Source: Desarmillaria ectypa (taxonomy: Eukaryota; Basidiomycota; Agaricomycetes; Agaricales; Physalacriaceae). Taken from it: a stretch of DNA of 64,000 nucleotides. Shown in pieces: positions 47,201 through 57,777 of the stretch. Under the pieces are notes generated by a model. That model was given only the letters and a program-made list of their open reading frames with translations, did not search any database and was not told the origin of the DNA. The position numbers and the translations under genes are program-made. The DNA lies in NCBI GenBank assembly GCA_030407005.1, contig JAUDYN010000007.1, positions 310,001-374,000 of the forward strand, read 5' to 3'. The first letter of the stretch is position 1. Each line of letters starts with the position of its first letter.

Positions 47201-47353
47201 CGCAAACAATGAGGCGCCAGCCTCTAATATCCTCCTGTCTTCGAATCACGCCAGGGTATCTTTCTTTCCACTACATTCTCTCAGTAACTCATTCGAACGA
47301 CAGCCTCTATGCTACTGTTTCCGATATCCGACATTAAGGTAGTTGTCTGTGGA
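44279..47353. other. Three-kilobase stretch without a recognised gene
   Basis: The longest frame is on the minus strand at 44974-45600 (208 codons, LLASS-type start). It has a hydrophobic segment (TWTCLILALSGISGSYG) but no known domain, and two plus-strand frames overlap it. A smaller plus-strand frame at 46021-46272 is basic with one hydrophobic helix. Any of these may be real but cannot be supported. No repeats or RNA genes are visible. Confidence 0.35.
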
Positions 47354-48931
47354 ATGGCCACAATTGCGGCTTCCGTAGGATATGCCTGCTCTCGGAGGCT
47401 TTCAGTTCAGTACGTTATACTTTCAATGCAACAAGCTACTGCTCATGAGGTTCATAGGACGCCGATTACGGATCGCAACGATGTACCTGGCTCGGAGCAA
47501 GTTGAGAACTCAGTGGAAGAAAACCCGACGGATGCGAATAGTAATGATTCCGCTCGGCGAATCTCTTTGAAGCGTAAACAAATGCATGATCATGACGAGA
47601 ACAATAATGTGTGTGTCCATCGGCCTGCTGCTTTTTTTGCTTATCGACTTTTCGCTAGGATCTCGAATATCCGCATGTAAGGTAGCTCCCGCGGACCATA
47701 AGGTCACAACTCTAAAAGGACATCACCAGAACCTATTATCTATTTACCCCAATAAGCGGAATAGGACCCCGCCTATTTCTGATGCGGATGACGAGGTGGG
47801 CATGTTTTTTATGTCCGTTTCCTGTTTCCCCGCTTAATCTGCTCATAGCGATGCCAGGGTGTGTCTGTGGATCTTGATACAGAACAGGATCTCGATTCTA
47901 CCCCTGTTGATATTATGAACAAGGATACGGCCCGGGAAGCATCCGACAGGCCCGAAGCATCTCCTCGCACCGAAGAAGCAGCGACTGCTGAGACTAGCCC
48001 TGGGCTCACAGAAGCTTCTACTACTGACAGGGTCGCCCTTGATGCTGTCGAGAGTACCCCGACTGTCGCATTGAAGACTGAAGCTACGAAGCTAGTCCTC
48101 CCGCAGCCAAAGCCCAGGCGCAGCGTACGTTGATCACATTCTTGACTAACACCTGCATATAGACTAACTGTCTAATATTGCAGCCTATCATATCCTCAGG
48201 CGGCTTCGCATCGTACTCCGGGACGGCCTCGCCTTTCAAGACTATCAAAGCAGGTTCCAGTACGACGCCAATATGGTCTCATAAAGATGTCAGTTCGACA
48301 ACACATCGCGCAACGATCGATCGGCCTTTGGCCCCCCCCACCATCGAGGCGCCTCGAGAGTCCACCGTACCTCGTATGTAGCTTCTTCTCTAGGTCAATA
48401 TCCGAGGTTGATGCTGGGTATAGATCTCACTGGAGAAGAAGATGAAGAAGTAGCGAACGATATTAAGGGCGTGAGGCTATACATCAAGCGAGGGGAAAGA
48501 GATTTTACTTCTGGCATGCTGGGTCATGTCAAGTTGCTCTCCAATAAGACATCTCAAAGCCAGAGACTGCGTAAGTTGCCTGACATCTCTACCGCTCTAA
48601 TGTCTCTTGACTGACGGTGAGTCCAGTCCTGCGCCGCGACCCATTGTGGCAGGTAACGATGAATGTCCGCCTCACCCCCGCCGTCAAATGTATCTTCGAT
48701 GAAGAAGACCTTTCCCTTCGTGTTATCCTGGCTGAAACCATTGAATGGGAAGACGTTCCAGTAGAGCAATGGGCACATGAAGTCGTCGTTTACGCGCTCA
48801 AGGTATGCATAGCCCTTGCCGTTATTTTGCCGGACTGACGTCCGGGTTAACAGCCAGGAAGGTCTTGTTCGAAACAAGACTTCCGAGAATTTGCCGCGTC
48901 GGTGCTGGTTAGCACTAGTTTGAAAAGATAG
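47354..48931 (+). CDS. RanBP1-domain nuclear protein (RanBP3/Yrb2-like)
   Basis: Reconstructed from eight exons: 47354-47608, 47659-47676 (a six-codon microexon), 47703-47795, 47849-48124, 48184-48373, 48424-48570, 48627-48802 and 48854-48931. Together they encode 410 aa. The N-terminal half is acidic and Lys/Arg-rich, with RRISLKRKQ as a likely nuclear localisation signal and YPNKRNRTPPISDADDE. An FG-like segment, SSGGFASYSGTASPFKTIK, resembles nucleoporin-binding linkers. The C-terminal Ran-binding domain starts TGEEDEEVANDIKGVRLYIK and contains DFTSGMLGHVKLL, RRDPLWQVTMNVRL and WAHEVVVYALK. By analogy with Yrb2/RanBP3 it should bind Ran-GTP and assist export complexes in the nucleus. All phases agree, so the gene appears intact. 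Confidence 0.87.
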
Positions 48932-49026
48932 ATCCTCGATTATTGTATGCTGATGCTTTCGGCCGCAGTCCTGTTCATAATGACGACCGCAATTTTTTTT
49001 ACGACCCTCGCGTGGACTTGAGCTTC

Positions 49027-49248
49027 TCACGCGTTCTGTTCAATCCTCCGTGCTTGACGCACATGGCTGACGACGTTCTTGATGTTCTCGCGCAGCTCGA
49101 TAATGGGCTGATTCTCAGGCACCTCTTTATCAGCCATTGCTTTCTCACGAGAGTCGCTGTCGCGCCCCGCCGCGTTGCGTCCATAGAAACCCAAAACGTT
49201 CCTGGACTCAACCAAGGCAAAGTTCAATGCCTTTTGGAGCTCTACCAT
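49027..49248 (-). CDS. Small hypothetical protein (about 73 aa)
   Basis: A minus-strand frame whose first ATG gives MVELQKALNFALVESRNVLG, followed by a strongly amphipathic helical segment, ENQPIIELRENIKNVVSHVR, and a stop. The frame is open upstream to 49344 but without an ATG. The composition looks protein-like and helical, but I do not recognise a family. It lies between the RanBP1-domain gene and a secreted peptide gene on the other strand. Confidence 0.3.
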   Translation of the reverse strand: MVELQKALNFALVESRNVLGFYGRNAAGRDSDSREKAMADKEVPENQPIIELRENIKNVVSHVRQARRIEQNA

Positions 49249-49433
49249 ACAAAAACGACGACGGATAGCTGGAAGTACACGAGTAAAGGGCTGTGTGGAC
49301 ACGTTCCCATCGGACTTCAACACCGTGCTTGCCTCGACGATCAATGACGCATTCCGATTTCAAAACCATCAAAGAATTTGATTATTGCAAAGCATAAATA
49401 TAACCAAACGATTGGATTTTATGGGTCCCAAGG

Positions 49434-49440
49434 TATAAAA
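49434..49440 (+). promoter_or_regulatory. TATA box of the small secreted peptide gene
   Basis: TATAAAA lies 70 bp before the start codon at 49504, with a C/T-rich leader between. Few genes in this window have such a clear TATA box, suggesting strong or conditional expression. Confidence 0.65.
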
Positions 49441-49503
49441 GGTGCTGTTACCCAGAACAGCTTTCGTCCCCGAGCACGACCTCTTGCACACGTCAACCTC
49501 ACC

Positions 49504-49753
49504 ATGAAGTTCAGCGCGATCGTCACCATTTTTGCTGCTGCCTTCATCGCTGTTGCTGGGGCTGCCCCCGTTAAGGACACCAACGCCCGTCGTATGGCTG
49601 CGGGTCTTCCCCCTCTTCCCCCAGCTCGTCGGGGTAGCGGTACTAATGTGGCTGCTCGTGAGTAGTGTCCCTTCTACCTGGAAATGCAATTCGTCTGATA
49701 TTTTCTTCGTAGGCGGGCATCCTTCAGGTATCCCAGGAGCTTTTGACGCTTGA
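49504..49753 (+). CDS. Small secreted peptide precursor with dibasic sites (64 aa)
   Basis: Two exons, 49504-49657 and 49713-49753, joined in phase, encode 64 aa. The N-terminus MKFSAIVTIFAAAFIAVAGA is a clear signal peptide. The mature part starts APVKDTNARRMAAG, continues LPPLPPARRGSG and ends HPSGIPGAFDA. Two Arg-Arg pairs flank MAAGLPPLPPA, so Kex2-type processing could release a Pro-rich 11-mer. Agaricomycetes often carry small secreted proteins with a comparable NA-RM-xGLPPLPP segment near the N-terminus, some longer and others short like this one. There is no C-terminal CaaX box, so it is not a lipopeptide mating pheromone. Function is unknown; candidates are a signalling or effector-like peptide, or a short surface-active protein. 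Confidence 0.75.
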
Positions 49754-50593
49754 TGAATTCAGTTAGACTGGCGATGGCGAGTCAGATATCGTGTCTTAAA
49801 ATTTTAAGCCTGACGTTCTATGCCTCTAGTTATACTCCAACTACTGATCCGCATCCTTATCATCCATAGACAGTTCCCGGACTATCCATATAGAGTCGTA
49901 CCGCGGACTATCATCTATGCCCCCCTTTCTACTCTATTGTTTACGAAGCCTCACCCATCTTACTCCCGCTCGTACCATCCCAGACTTAAGTTGTCATTAG
50001 CTATAGTTATTGTATTCACCTTGCACGAGAATATCTCTTTGAGCTAACAATATTGAGGAGCTCTAGAACCTTTTTCGCACGTCGGCCGTTGTCTTCCTAT
50101 CTTTGACTCCAAGATTCAGGGTTTTCAATCGCACTCTACTCCCGCCCAACAAATTTGGGGTGTAGAAGTGACATATCGCAATTGGAGGGGACGGCCAAGT
50201 ACATAAATAGTGATGTCGTTGGCAATGGTGGTTTTGATAGCGCAGAGTTAGTAAGTAAGATGGGGATTCCACCCCGGATACGACCAGAAAAGTCAACATG
50301 AACGTGTCTTAGTATGGGCTTTTTGACCGAAGATAAGACGCTTATTTATCTCTTCCAAGGGACCCAAGTAAAATTTTTGAAACAAACCCTCGCGGGATTT
50401 GTTGCCTGCCTAAAAAAAACGGCAAAAGAAAAGATCTGATGGGCCCGGAGTTACTCGAATATAAGTTGCTTGGCGCAGTAGTCGATCAATTCCAATAATA
50501 ACTCAGCGTAGTTATACAAGCTCTGTGCCGTCTCTTATCAGCAATAATAATATTGACAGCTTAGCGCTTATCCTACACATATTCCACGGAATA
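49754..50593. other. Intergenic stretch between peptide gene and PDI gene
   Basis: Holds the 3' regions of two convergent genes. Short frames of 75-78 codons are not recognisable. Confidence 0.4.
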
Positions 50594-52010
50594 CTAGAGC
50601 TCGTCGATGGGACGTGGCTCGCTCGGAGTGTCCAGAACGACTTGCTCTGTCTCTGCGTCGGTGACAACCTCAGGCGCAGGCTCTGGTGACGAAGCTTCGT
50701 CCACAGCTTCAGGCGATTCAGTCTCCTCCGAAGGCTCCTCAGCAACCTCTACTACAGTCTGCTCCGGAGCAGGCTCTTCCGGTTCAGAAGTCGAACCTTC
50801 CTCAACAAGCTCAAGCTCAAGCTCTGCTTCTGCTGATGTAGGTTCAGGTTCTGACGCCGTCGCGGGACTATCCATCACGGCTTCGGCTTCGGACGTGCTT
50901 GCAGTTTCATCTCCCGCCGTATCTTCGTTGACAGTGGGCTCGTCAGGAATACTCAAGTCAGCCGTGCCATCCACAACAGTATCAAAGTACTTGGTGAGCG
51001 GTTCGAGTTTGGTTTTGCCTGGGCGATCGTGGGTCAACAAGAGTTGATAACGGCACAAAATCATAGACGCACCATCGTAACGAATCGCCCTTGTTGCGCC
51101 TGGAGGGTAAATGAGCACCATAGAAGTCTCTTCTATTTCCTCGTATCCCAAGGCCTTTGAACCCTTGCCCTTGCGATTCCGGTGGGATGCAAAGTCGATA
51201 TTGTCAGAATACTTGTTCGCAAGGACCTTCCAGAGGAGCGGGACCTTCTTTTCTTTGGTCAGCAGTAATGCCCGAGGTCTTGGAGATGAGGCAGACTATA
51301 CGAACGTTAGACCTAGCAGTCTTTGCAAAATATGCACTTTCGCACCTTCTCAACCCAGGTTTCCAGCTCGTCCACGTTATAGAGTTTCTTCATGGCGGAA
51401 GGTACTCTCCAAGAAGCCCAGTAGAAGAGGGCACTAGCCGTGCGTTCACCAGACTCATAGGTCATGGGTGGCACTTGGTTCCCTCGGGGAAAGAGCTATA
51501 TGATCGCTCAATCGCTGCTTTTGCACGGTGAATACCGACATACCTTCACTGTAGGGAAACCTTGTACTCCCTATGTCAATGATCAGTAAACGTATTCGTC
51601 TTTCAATGCTAGGCACATACTTGTTCCGCGCACAACCGCTTGTTCTTCTCATCATCACAATCAACAGCATACACTGGAATCAAAGGATGCAGTGTTTGAG
51701 CAGCCTTGCTGTACTCTGGCGCCAACCGTTGGCAGTGCTGTGCTCGTTATCAAGCTACCTCATTCAATACCATCGAAAGGCTCCACTCACCCCACACCAG
51801 GGCGCGACAAATGCTACCATGCTCGTTTCCTAGAGCGCATTCAGAATCTCTGCATTGAGAATTTCAATGTAGACGCACATTAGCCTTCATTGCCTTCTTG
51901 AAACTCTTCGCGTCCAACATCTTTACAGTAGTACCAGGAGGAAATATGGCTGCTGTCACCAGCGAGGGAATTAGAGAGAATGACAACGCAAGTAACGGAG
52001 TCATCAGCAT
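50594..52010 (-). CDS. Protein disulfide isomerase-like ER protein with acidic tail
   Basis: Six exons on the minus strand: 52010-51879, 51829-51791, 51737-51621, 51570-51544, 51495-51346 and 51295-50594. They give 388 aa with perfect phase. A signal peptide (MLMTPLLALSFSLIPSLVTA) precedes a thioredoxin domain with ETSMVAFVAPWCGHCQRL; the CGHC redox site is split by an intron. VYAVDCDDEKNKRLC and QGFPTVKLFPRG complete the domain. A second thioredoxin-like region includes LLLTKEKKVPLLWKVLANKY. About 110 residues of Glu/Pro/Ser/Ala-rich acidic sequence follow. The protein ends PRPIDEL, a plausible variant of the K/HDEL retrieval signal. The layout is that of fungal Mpd1/P5-type isomerases catalysing disulfide formation in the ER lumen. 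The long plus-strand frame opposite the acidic tail is a shadow. Confidence 0.92.
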
Positions 52011-52869
52011 CTCGGGTAGTGGGTATAGTCAAAAAGCAAGAGGTGATTTAATTTATTTTTGTATCAACAAGACTGACGTGGAGGCAGGGTCACGTGCACC
52101 GCACCGGAGTCGGTCAAGTCTTGGCGACTTCTCGGTCCGTTGGTGTACACACGCCATTCCATTGCGTCGGTAGTCGCTTCCTTGGAACGAAAGATTTATA
52201 TCACACAGAAGGATTTCTGGGGGACGGCCCTAAAGATCAGTGATAGAAATGGAAATTATCACATCACATCACGTGACTGTTACTTTTACGGAAAACGGAA
52301 GACATCGGTCCGATATCCCTTCCCCGGTACTACGACATTTTACCTTTTCTCCCACTAGTCTCGATCTCAAATAATACTGGCAAAACGCGAACAGCGACAT
52401 ATATGTCCTTTCACGGTGATACGAAGACTTCTGTGTGCATCGGCTTTGGATGCGTATCTCGGCTGTTGCAACGGTTCGAAGTCGACTGCGCACGTACCGT
52501 CAAGCCCCCCCCCCAAGTAATTCCAGCTTCTGTCCGCGGCGTCACGGTGAGGACACTGGTATTTTATGTTATCTGCACAGTAGCTAACTACGGCACTTTA
52601 TATCTTGCTGATATGTCGACGTCTGGTAGATTGCCCTGGGGAACCACTGTCTATGTTTGATAGAAACGCGACAGTATGCAGGACCCTTCGTTTCATCAGA
52701 ATGCCTTCTAATGTAGTTCCAGGCATTGGAAGCTGCTACGTGATGGTATAGCATTGAAGGTGTATGTATGACATGTCGCGGGTTGGTAGTACAGCTGAGC
52801 TTTACCGAATTGACAGGTCTTTCTGAAGTACCTTCATGGCCAATCACACGAAGGACATTTCCAACCTGA
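52011..52869. other. Intergenic stretch upstream of the PDI gene
   Basis: Includes the PDI promoter on the minus strand. Frames of 60-90 codons on both strands have no known product. Confidence 0.35.
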
Positions 52870-53303
52870 TAGCTAGCGTTTTTGTATCCGGCAAAGCTGC
52901 CCGAACCGCCTATTCAGCTCCAGTAGCAAAAACCTGAAGTCCTTCGTTTTCCAAAGTACTTCTTTGTCCGGACTCAAAACCAAATTGGTCAAATTCGGAG
53001 CAAACCAGAGAGTACCAAAATGGAACTCCAATATCTCGGCCTTCATTAAAGTCATCAAGGAACGCGCTGGTTTCTTTGCTCAAGATATACTTTTCGACGT
53101 CACTTAACGCTGAGATTCTCATACAGGGCTTCGATATGGGTAGCCATTCGGCTTAGTAGAGGAAACCCCAGTATTCAAGGACATATTCAGGACTGTCAGT
53201 GACTGGTGCTACATTGGGACGCGTCAGCGAATCTGGCTTTCCAGACATTACGACGCATTAGGCGACCAATCTTTGTGCCGTACAGAGTGAGAGGTTTGGA
53301 CAT
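52870..53303 (-). pseudogene. Degraded glutathione S-transferase copy
   Basis: Minus-strand fragments match the intact GST 0.5 kb away. First exon: MSKPLTLYG ending NVWKAR at 53303-53230, against MSTPLTLYD ending SIWKAR. Next THIEALYENLSV (about 53150-53110) against PHIEALYKKLGA. Then, in another frame, FGTLWFAPNLTNLVLSPD followed by KEVLWKTKD (about 53020-52930) against FSALWQFALIQTNFILNP followed by VSEEYFRRTRE. The fragments are in different frames with stops between, and the middle of the protein (the GSH-binding TLPLLHD region) is deleted. It is a tandem duplicate in advanced decay, not a gene. Confidence 0.8.
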
Positions 53304-53818
53304 TGGGGTTATGCTTCTAGTCAAAACACCGCTCGACGTTCCAATAATGCATTCGGAGCTGGTGACGAAAGCTAACATCGACTTATGGTAGCCTGCTCCT
53401 ACAGCATGTAGCCGATCATACCTCCCCGCATTTTTTGTTCTCATTTTCGCTTATCCATGCCATCTTAGCTCGCGTATCGCCCCAGGGCAGTAACGCAAAG
53501 CTACTTAAATACATCCCCGGCACCTGCAGTCAATTTTCACTTTATCCCATACCTCATTCAGCTGTGATGAATGCTCGGATTCCGTCTCATTCGGATAAAT
53601 GACGATAAAAATACGACAGGAAGGGGAACGACGTGCTTGAGCACTGACTTGGCACCGTATTCTTTTCGTCGTCAACTCCCCTCATCACCCCGGCTCCTTG
53701 AAGTTGAAAATCTTCTTTTGTAGTGGTGGCTGAACGATTTGTGTACAACCTATGAACTCTATTCGCCTGCCTACAAGACACACAGCGGAGAGTGTTTAAG
53801 TACTTCTCATCGCTCTAA
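53304..53818. other. Intergenic stretch between GST and its degraded copy
   Basis: Acts as the 3' region of the intact GST. No gene or repeat recognised. Confidence 0.4.
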
Positions 53819-54619
53819 TTATACAACGGTTTCATACTTCTCAAAATTCTGCACCAATGCGCCCCACCTGCCTCCATGCCATGTCGAGATGTCCTTCCAC
53901 TCCTCGCTATCTGCGCCGTATACGATGCGAACCCACAAGAGCCACGCGCCAACGGTAAAATCCGCATACGAAACAGTATCTCCCATCACATACCTATCCC
54001 CCTTCCCGTACCATCCATCGATCTTACCGAAATCCGCCTTCAACCTCGCCCACTCCCTCTCCCTATCTTCACCCTTCGGGATCGCGTCCTCTAATTTCTT
54101 CCCCCCAAACACACCACCCTCCCTCGTCCTCCTAAAATATTCCTCGCTGACAGGATTTAAAATGAAGTTGGTCTGAATGAGTGCGAACTGCCAAAGAGCG
54201 CTGAAACGGGACTCTAGCGCCTCGTTAAACGCGTAGTGGAGCGCGTCGGTGCCCGCGGGGATCGCAATGGGTATTTCGGGGTAAGTTTTGTCGAGGTACC
54301 GGGCGATGGCCGCTGAGTCGGAGACAAGCGCGCCCGTGGAGTGATCGTGGAGAAGAGGGAGAGTGTAGTAGGGTGTTCCGTCATCCTTGGTGAAACTGGC
54401 TTGAGCACCGAGCTTTTTGTACAGGGCTTCGATGTGGGGGTACTCAACCCATTCAGTGCGGTATGGAATGCCTTTATAATTGAGCACGTATCTGGATGCA
54501 ATAGTGAGTGGTATGTTTCACGCGGGGAAATGAACAAACCTGGCTTTCCAGATGCTAGGTGACCAAGCGTTGCTGGAGACAGTCGAGGGGATGTCGTATA
54601 GAGTGAGAGGAGTGGACAT
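53819..54619 (-). CDS. Glutathione S-transferase, etherase-like fungal class
   Basis: Two exons, 54619-54540 and 54491-53819, encode 250 aa with matching phase. The N-terminal thioredoxin-like domain reads MSTPLTLYDIP then STVSSNAWSPSIWKARYVLN; the Ser just before the first helix is the expected catalytic residue in this Ser-type class. YYTLPLLHDHSTGALVSDSAAIARYLD holds the cis-Pro and the gamma-glutamyl-binding SDSAAI motif. The helical C-terminal domain follows, with GDTVSYADFTVGAWLLWVR. Similar enzymes in wood-decay fungi conjugate or reduce aromatic and wood-extractive compounds; the substrate here is unknown. A degraded tandem copy lies just downstream. Promoter sequence lies in the 450 bp upstream. 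The gene looks intact. Confidence 0.9.
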
Positions 54620-55069
54620 TTTGGATGATTAACCTAATCTGAGGGATCGACAGATATATTTAAAGATGCTCCCAGGCTGTGAGATTGATTATCGAGCATG
54701 AGCTCATTATTCCCACCACTTGATACTCCGCTACTGTCATGTGGCAAGCTGACTGATGAGTGAACATTTTAACTAAGGAGTTCTCTTGGGGCTCTGTTAA
54801 CGAGAAAGATTTGAAAGCAAAACGTGACCAGATTGGTGACCGTCTCTCACCACCAGAATCTCATCTGTCTGACTTGATAGTTTGCCGTGTCAAGCGGTGA
54901 GAGACGAGTCTGAACTGTGTCAATTTCCTTAGCCTTCCGAAGAGCAAAAATAGGAGTGAGCTTGTATGTGCGATGGTCACTGCTTACGAGGAGAGCTATG
55001 AAAATTGAAATTACGAACAAATAGAAACTACAGAGATCTACATCTAATGTCAGTTACAAGACTCTGAAG
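54620..55069. other. Intergenic stretch upstream of the GST
   Basis: Contains the GST promoter on the minus strand. No other feature supported. Confidence 0.4.
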
Positions 55070-55440
55070 AAGAGTGAAAGGGTAACGTACAGTAGCGTTC
55101 TGCTAGTGAGTCACTAATCGCCAGCGATCATCAGTTAGGAGGGATGATATGTTCTGTCGGAAAATCTCACCAACGATCTTCACGAACCGACAAGCAAAAA
55201 GCTTACCTAGAACAGGATGCATAGCCAATATTTAGCCTTGAATCATTCGGGGCCATGGTAGGAATGGGTGAGAGGACGCCGTATTTATCGATACGGTCCA
55301 TTGTCTTGCCAGCCGATACTGGCGAGTTCGTGGTTAAGCTACTTTGTCATTCAGGAGATGTGATACAAAAGACACGATGTCCAAGCCATATTGGCTCCGA
55401 GTCCATCGTTATCGCCATCGCTATTGTCGACCTGAGAAAA
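55070..55440 (-). pseudogene. GH28 polygalacturonase relic
   Basis: A minus-strand exon scrap at 55434-55390 reads VDNSDGDNDGLGAN, against VDNSDGDTDDLGHN in the full gene at 36.7 kb. It is preceded by an intron-like pyrimidine tract and CAG at the same position. About 55290 the scrap DKYGVLSP recalls NKYGILIA. At 55099-55085 the DNA GCTACTGTACGT matches the gene's last exon-intron junction GCTACTGTATGT. Stops separate the pieces and most of the protein is missing. It is a decayed second polygalacturonase. Confidence 0.62.
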
Positions 55441-57777
55441 GGGGAACCAGTTGACTATTGTAATGTGAAAGGTTGTGGTCACGGTGGTTGAAGAGAGATA
55501 AGTCGGCCCGATCACCCGCGGACTGCTGATTGGCTCCCTACCACTGTTATGGACCGCGACCTCCCTTTTTCTGGGACATTATTCCCCGTCTGCCCTTTTC
55601 ATTTGATATTAAGCCAGTATTACTCTTCGTTATCCATTTATATCACCCATACTGGTCTTTCAGGTCTCGAGAAGCGGAGGAAGAAAGCGCGAAACAATTG
55701 TTTGAATTTGGGCATCAGGATTCAGGTGCGTTCTTAGTAGGACGTGCATATCATGAATGCTGACCATTCTCTTCTGAAGGAATTTCTTTGGCATTTCAAT
55801 TTTGCTAGCGAGACGGCTGCTACACGCCTGAGATCGCATACCACTTTCCCACAGCCTGAGGCTCCCTTCGCTCAACTGGAGAACGCTTCGGTCTAGCAGC
55901 CATATGCAGCACTAAGAAAGCAGCTAAAAAGGAACCTGTGGGATGAGCACCGTTCTGTTCTATCGATGTAGCCTTCGTCGGCGGTGATCTGTGGTGTATG
56001 CCGTGGTGTTCTTTGGACAATCTCAGTGCGTCTTTTTATTGCCATGAAAAATGATCCAAGCCCTAATTACTATCCTTAAGAAAGATACCACCACGAATAG
56101 CGCTAACGCGAATCCTCAAACGTTGGTCGAGTGTTATTTCTGGCTTTCCCTCATATGGCCTCAACCATAGAATCTCATCATATCTTTGAATCCGCTCATT
56201 GATGCCCAGTGATCGCCTCCTTCAGCCTCTACGATACTCTTCCCCCGCACCACTGCCACCAAGGTCGACCCTGACCACGCGATGAGCACCCTTTGCCCTT
56301 CATCCTCTAGGAAGAATTTTGGTAACTGCGTGAGCGCTGCCCATACGGCGTTGCTACTGACCAATCTTTCAGTCACTTCCCGCCTTGTCACTTCTCTCTA
56401 CGATATCAGCCTCGGCTCTCAAAACATGGACTCCTGCTGCACGAGGGAGGGACTATAACCTCCAGCCCCAGGATTTTGCAATTGTTGGGAACCTGGTCTG
56501 TAACGATGTCATAGCGTCTGCCCGGCACTACGAGACTTCTTGGTTACCTCCATGCAGCTATCAAGACCTGTGAATGGGGGCGGTACCATACTCATATCAA
56601 CAGTACGGTGATTGACCATAGTCACGGGAGGTTACTGATGAACTTCTGCTCCCGGTATCTGTCGGACTTATATGGAGTACGCCCAGAAGGATATATTTGA
56701 GTTGCCGTACATGGTCGTTGTAGTGAGGATGGGGGCCGAAGGTAGACCCAGTCGTCATGCCGCGGTAGAATTGTTCTGACACGATTCTAGCGCTTTGGTT
56801 GACCACGATTATGATATTGTCCTCAACTTCCTACTGAGGAATATAGCAGAGTCATTGACAGTGCAGGAGACGTGGGTACATGATGAAAACAACAAGGGCA
56901 CGGTATGGAATAGGTTTGTGAGATCTCATCTATAACCAAATAGTTGCATGTGCTAAATCTAGTCCGCAGCTAGCTCCCCCAATACCATGACACTGGAACT
57001 GGAAGTACATACTAATAACAGCCGCCTCAGAACCCTTTTGGACTTCATGTACTCGTGCTTCGAGAACAAGCCATGCCGTCTTCTGAGGAACGCCATCAGT
57101 GCTGCCGGAGCATGCCACCTGTAGAGGCGAAGAACTTGCCTACTCATCTCCTTCTCGTAATACCCCGGATCTCACTTCGCATGGATATGTCCGGACATGA
57201 GTACTGAACGTGCATCAGGGATGCCTCTCGCATTCTTTAGAGCTGTTTTCGCCCTTCTTGCTGCATCTTCTCGTCGAGATGAACGGCCACCGAAACCACC
57301 GCGGTCTTATTCAATCAACTGACTTCGTTGTCAAGTGCTCATCTCCGAAAGACGTGAATCTACTTCGCGGGAACGTCTGCTTGTAGTCAGTACACGTCAG
57401 CCTTCGTTTCTGCCCAATTCCCGGCAAGGGCACTTTCCCGGTCTAGCCGGATCTCCCATCTCATCTTTCGTCATCCCACGACCTAGATTCTTCCTGTTTC
57501 GCCACCCCCACAAAATACCCCGCAGCCGACGGTGCTGTCCTGGTTCGCATGCGAACTTGATCTCTTCTCCATGTATCCCTTGACCCGGATCAATGCGTTT
57601 CTCCGGTTCCTCAATTCATGCATACCACGCCACTGACATTCCCATCTCCCCGTGAGTACTGCCCTACTTCGGATACAGTGGGTATCGAGATTCAACGTGA
57701 AGGCACTCTGGACAAGTACGGTAGCTATTCTCTTCGTTTGGATCCGGCCACAATTATGATGAGCTCGCGGTTATGGC
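55441..57777. other. Gene-poor stretch
   Basis: The best frames are a minus-strand 76-codon one ending DHWASMSGFKDMMRFYG (56391-56161) and plus-strand ones at 57335-57815, none of a known family. They may be last exons of unrecognised genes. Confidence 0.35.

Noticed and set aside
49504..49753. Mating pheromone precursor
   Set aside because: There is a signal peptide and the C-terminus is FDA, not a CaaX box; basidiomycete lipopeptide pheromone precursors lack signal peptides and end in CaaX.
50607..51047. Ser-rich plus-strand protein of 146 codons
   Set aside because: It is the exact antisense shadow of the Glu/Pro-rich tail of the PDI gene, whose exon phases are all consistent.
53100..55440. 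A GST plus pectinase gene cluster
   Set aside because: One GST copy and the GH28 piece are relics, and the surrounding genes (PDI, RanBP1-domain, VPS1) are unrelated housekeeping genes.
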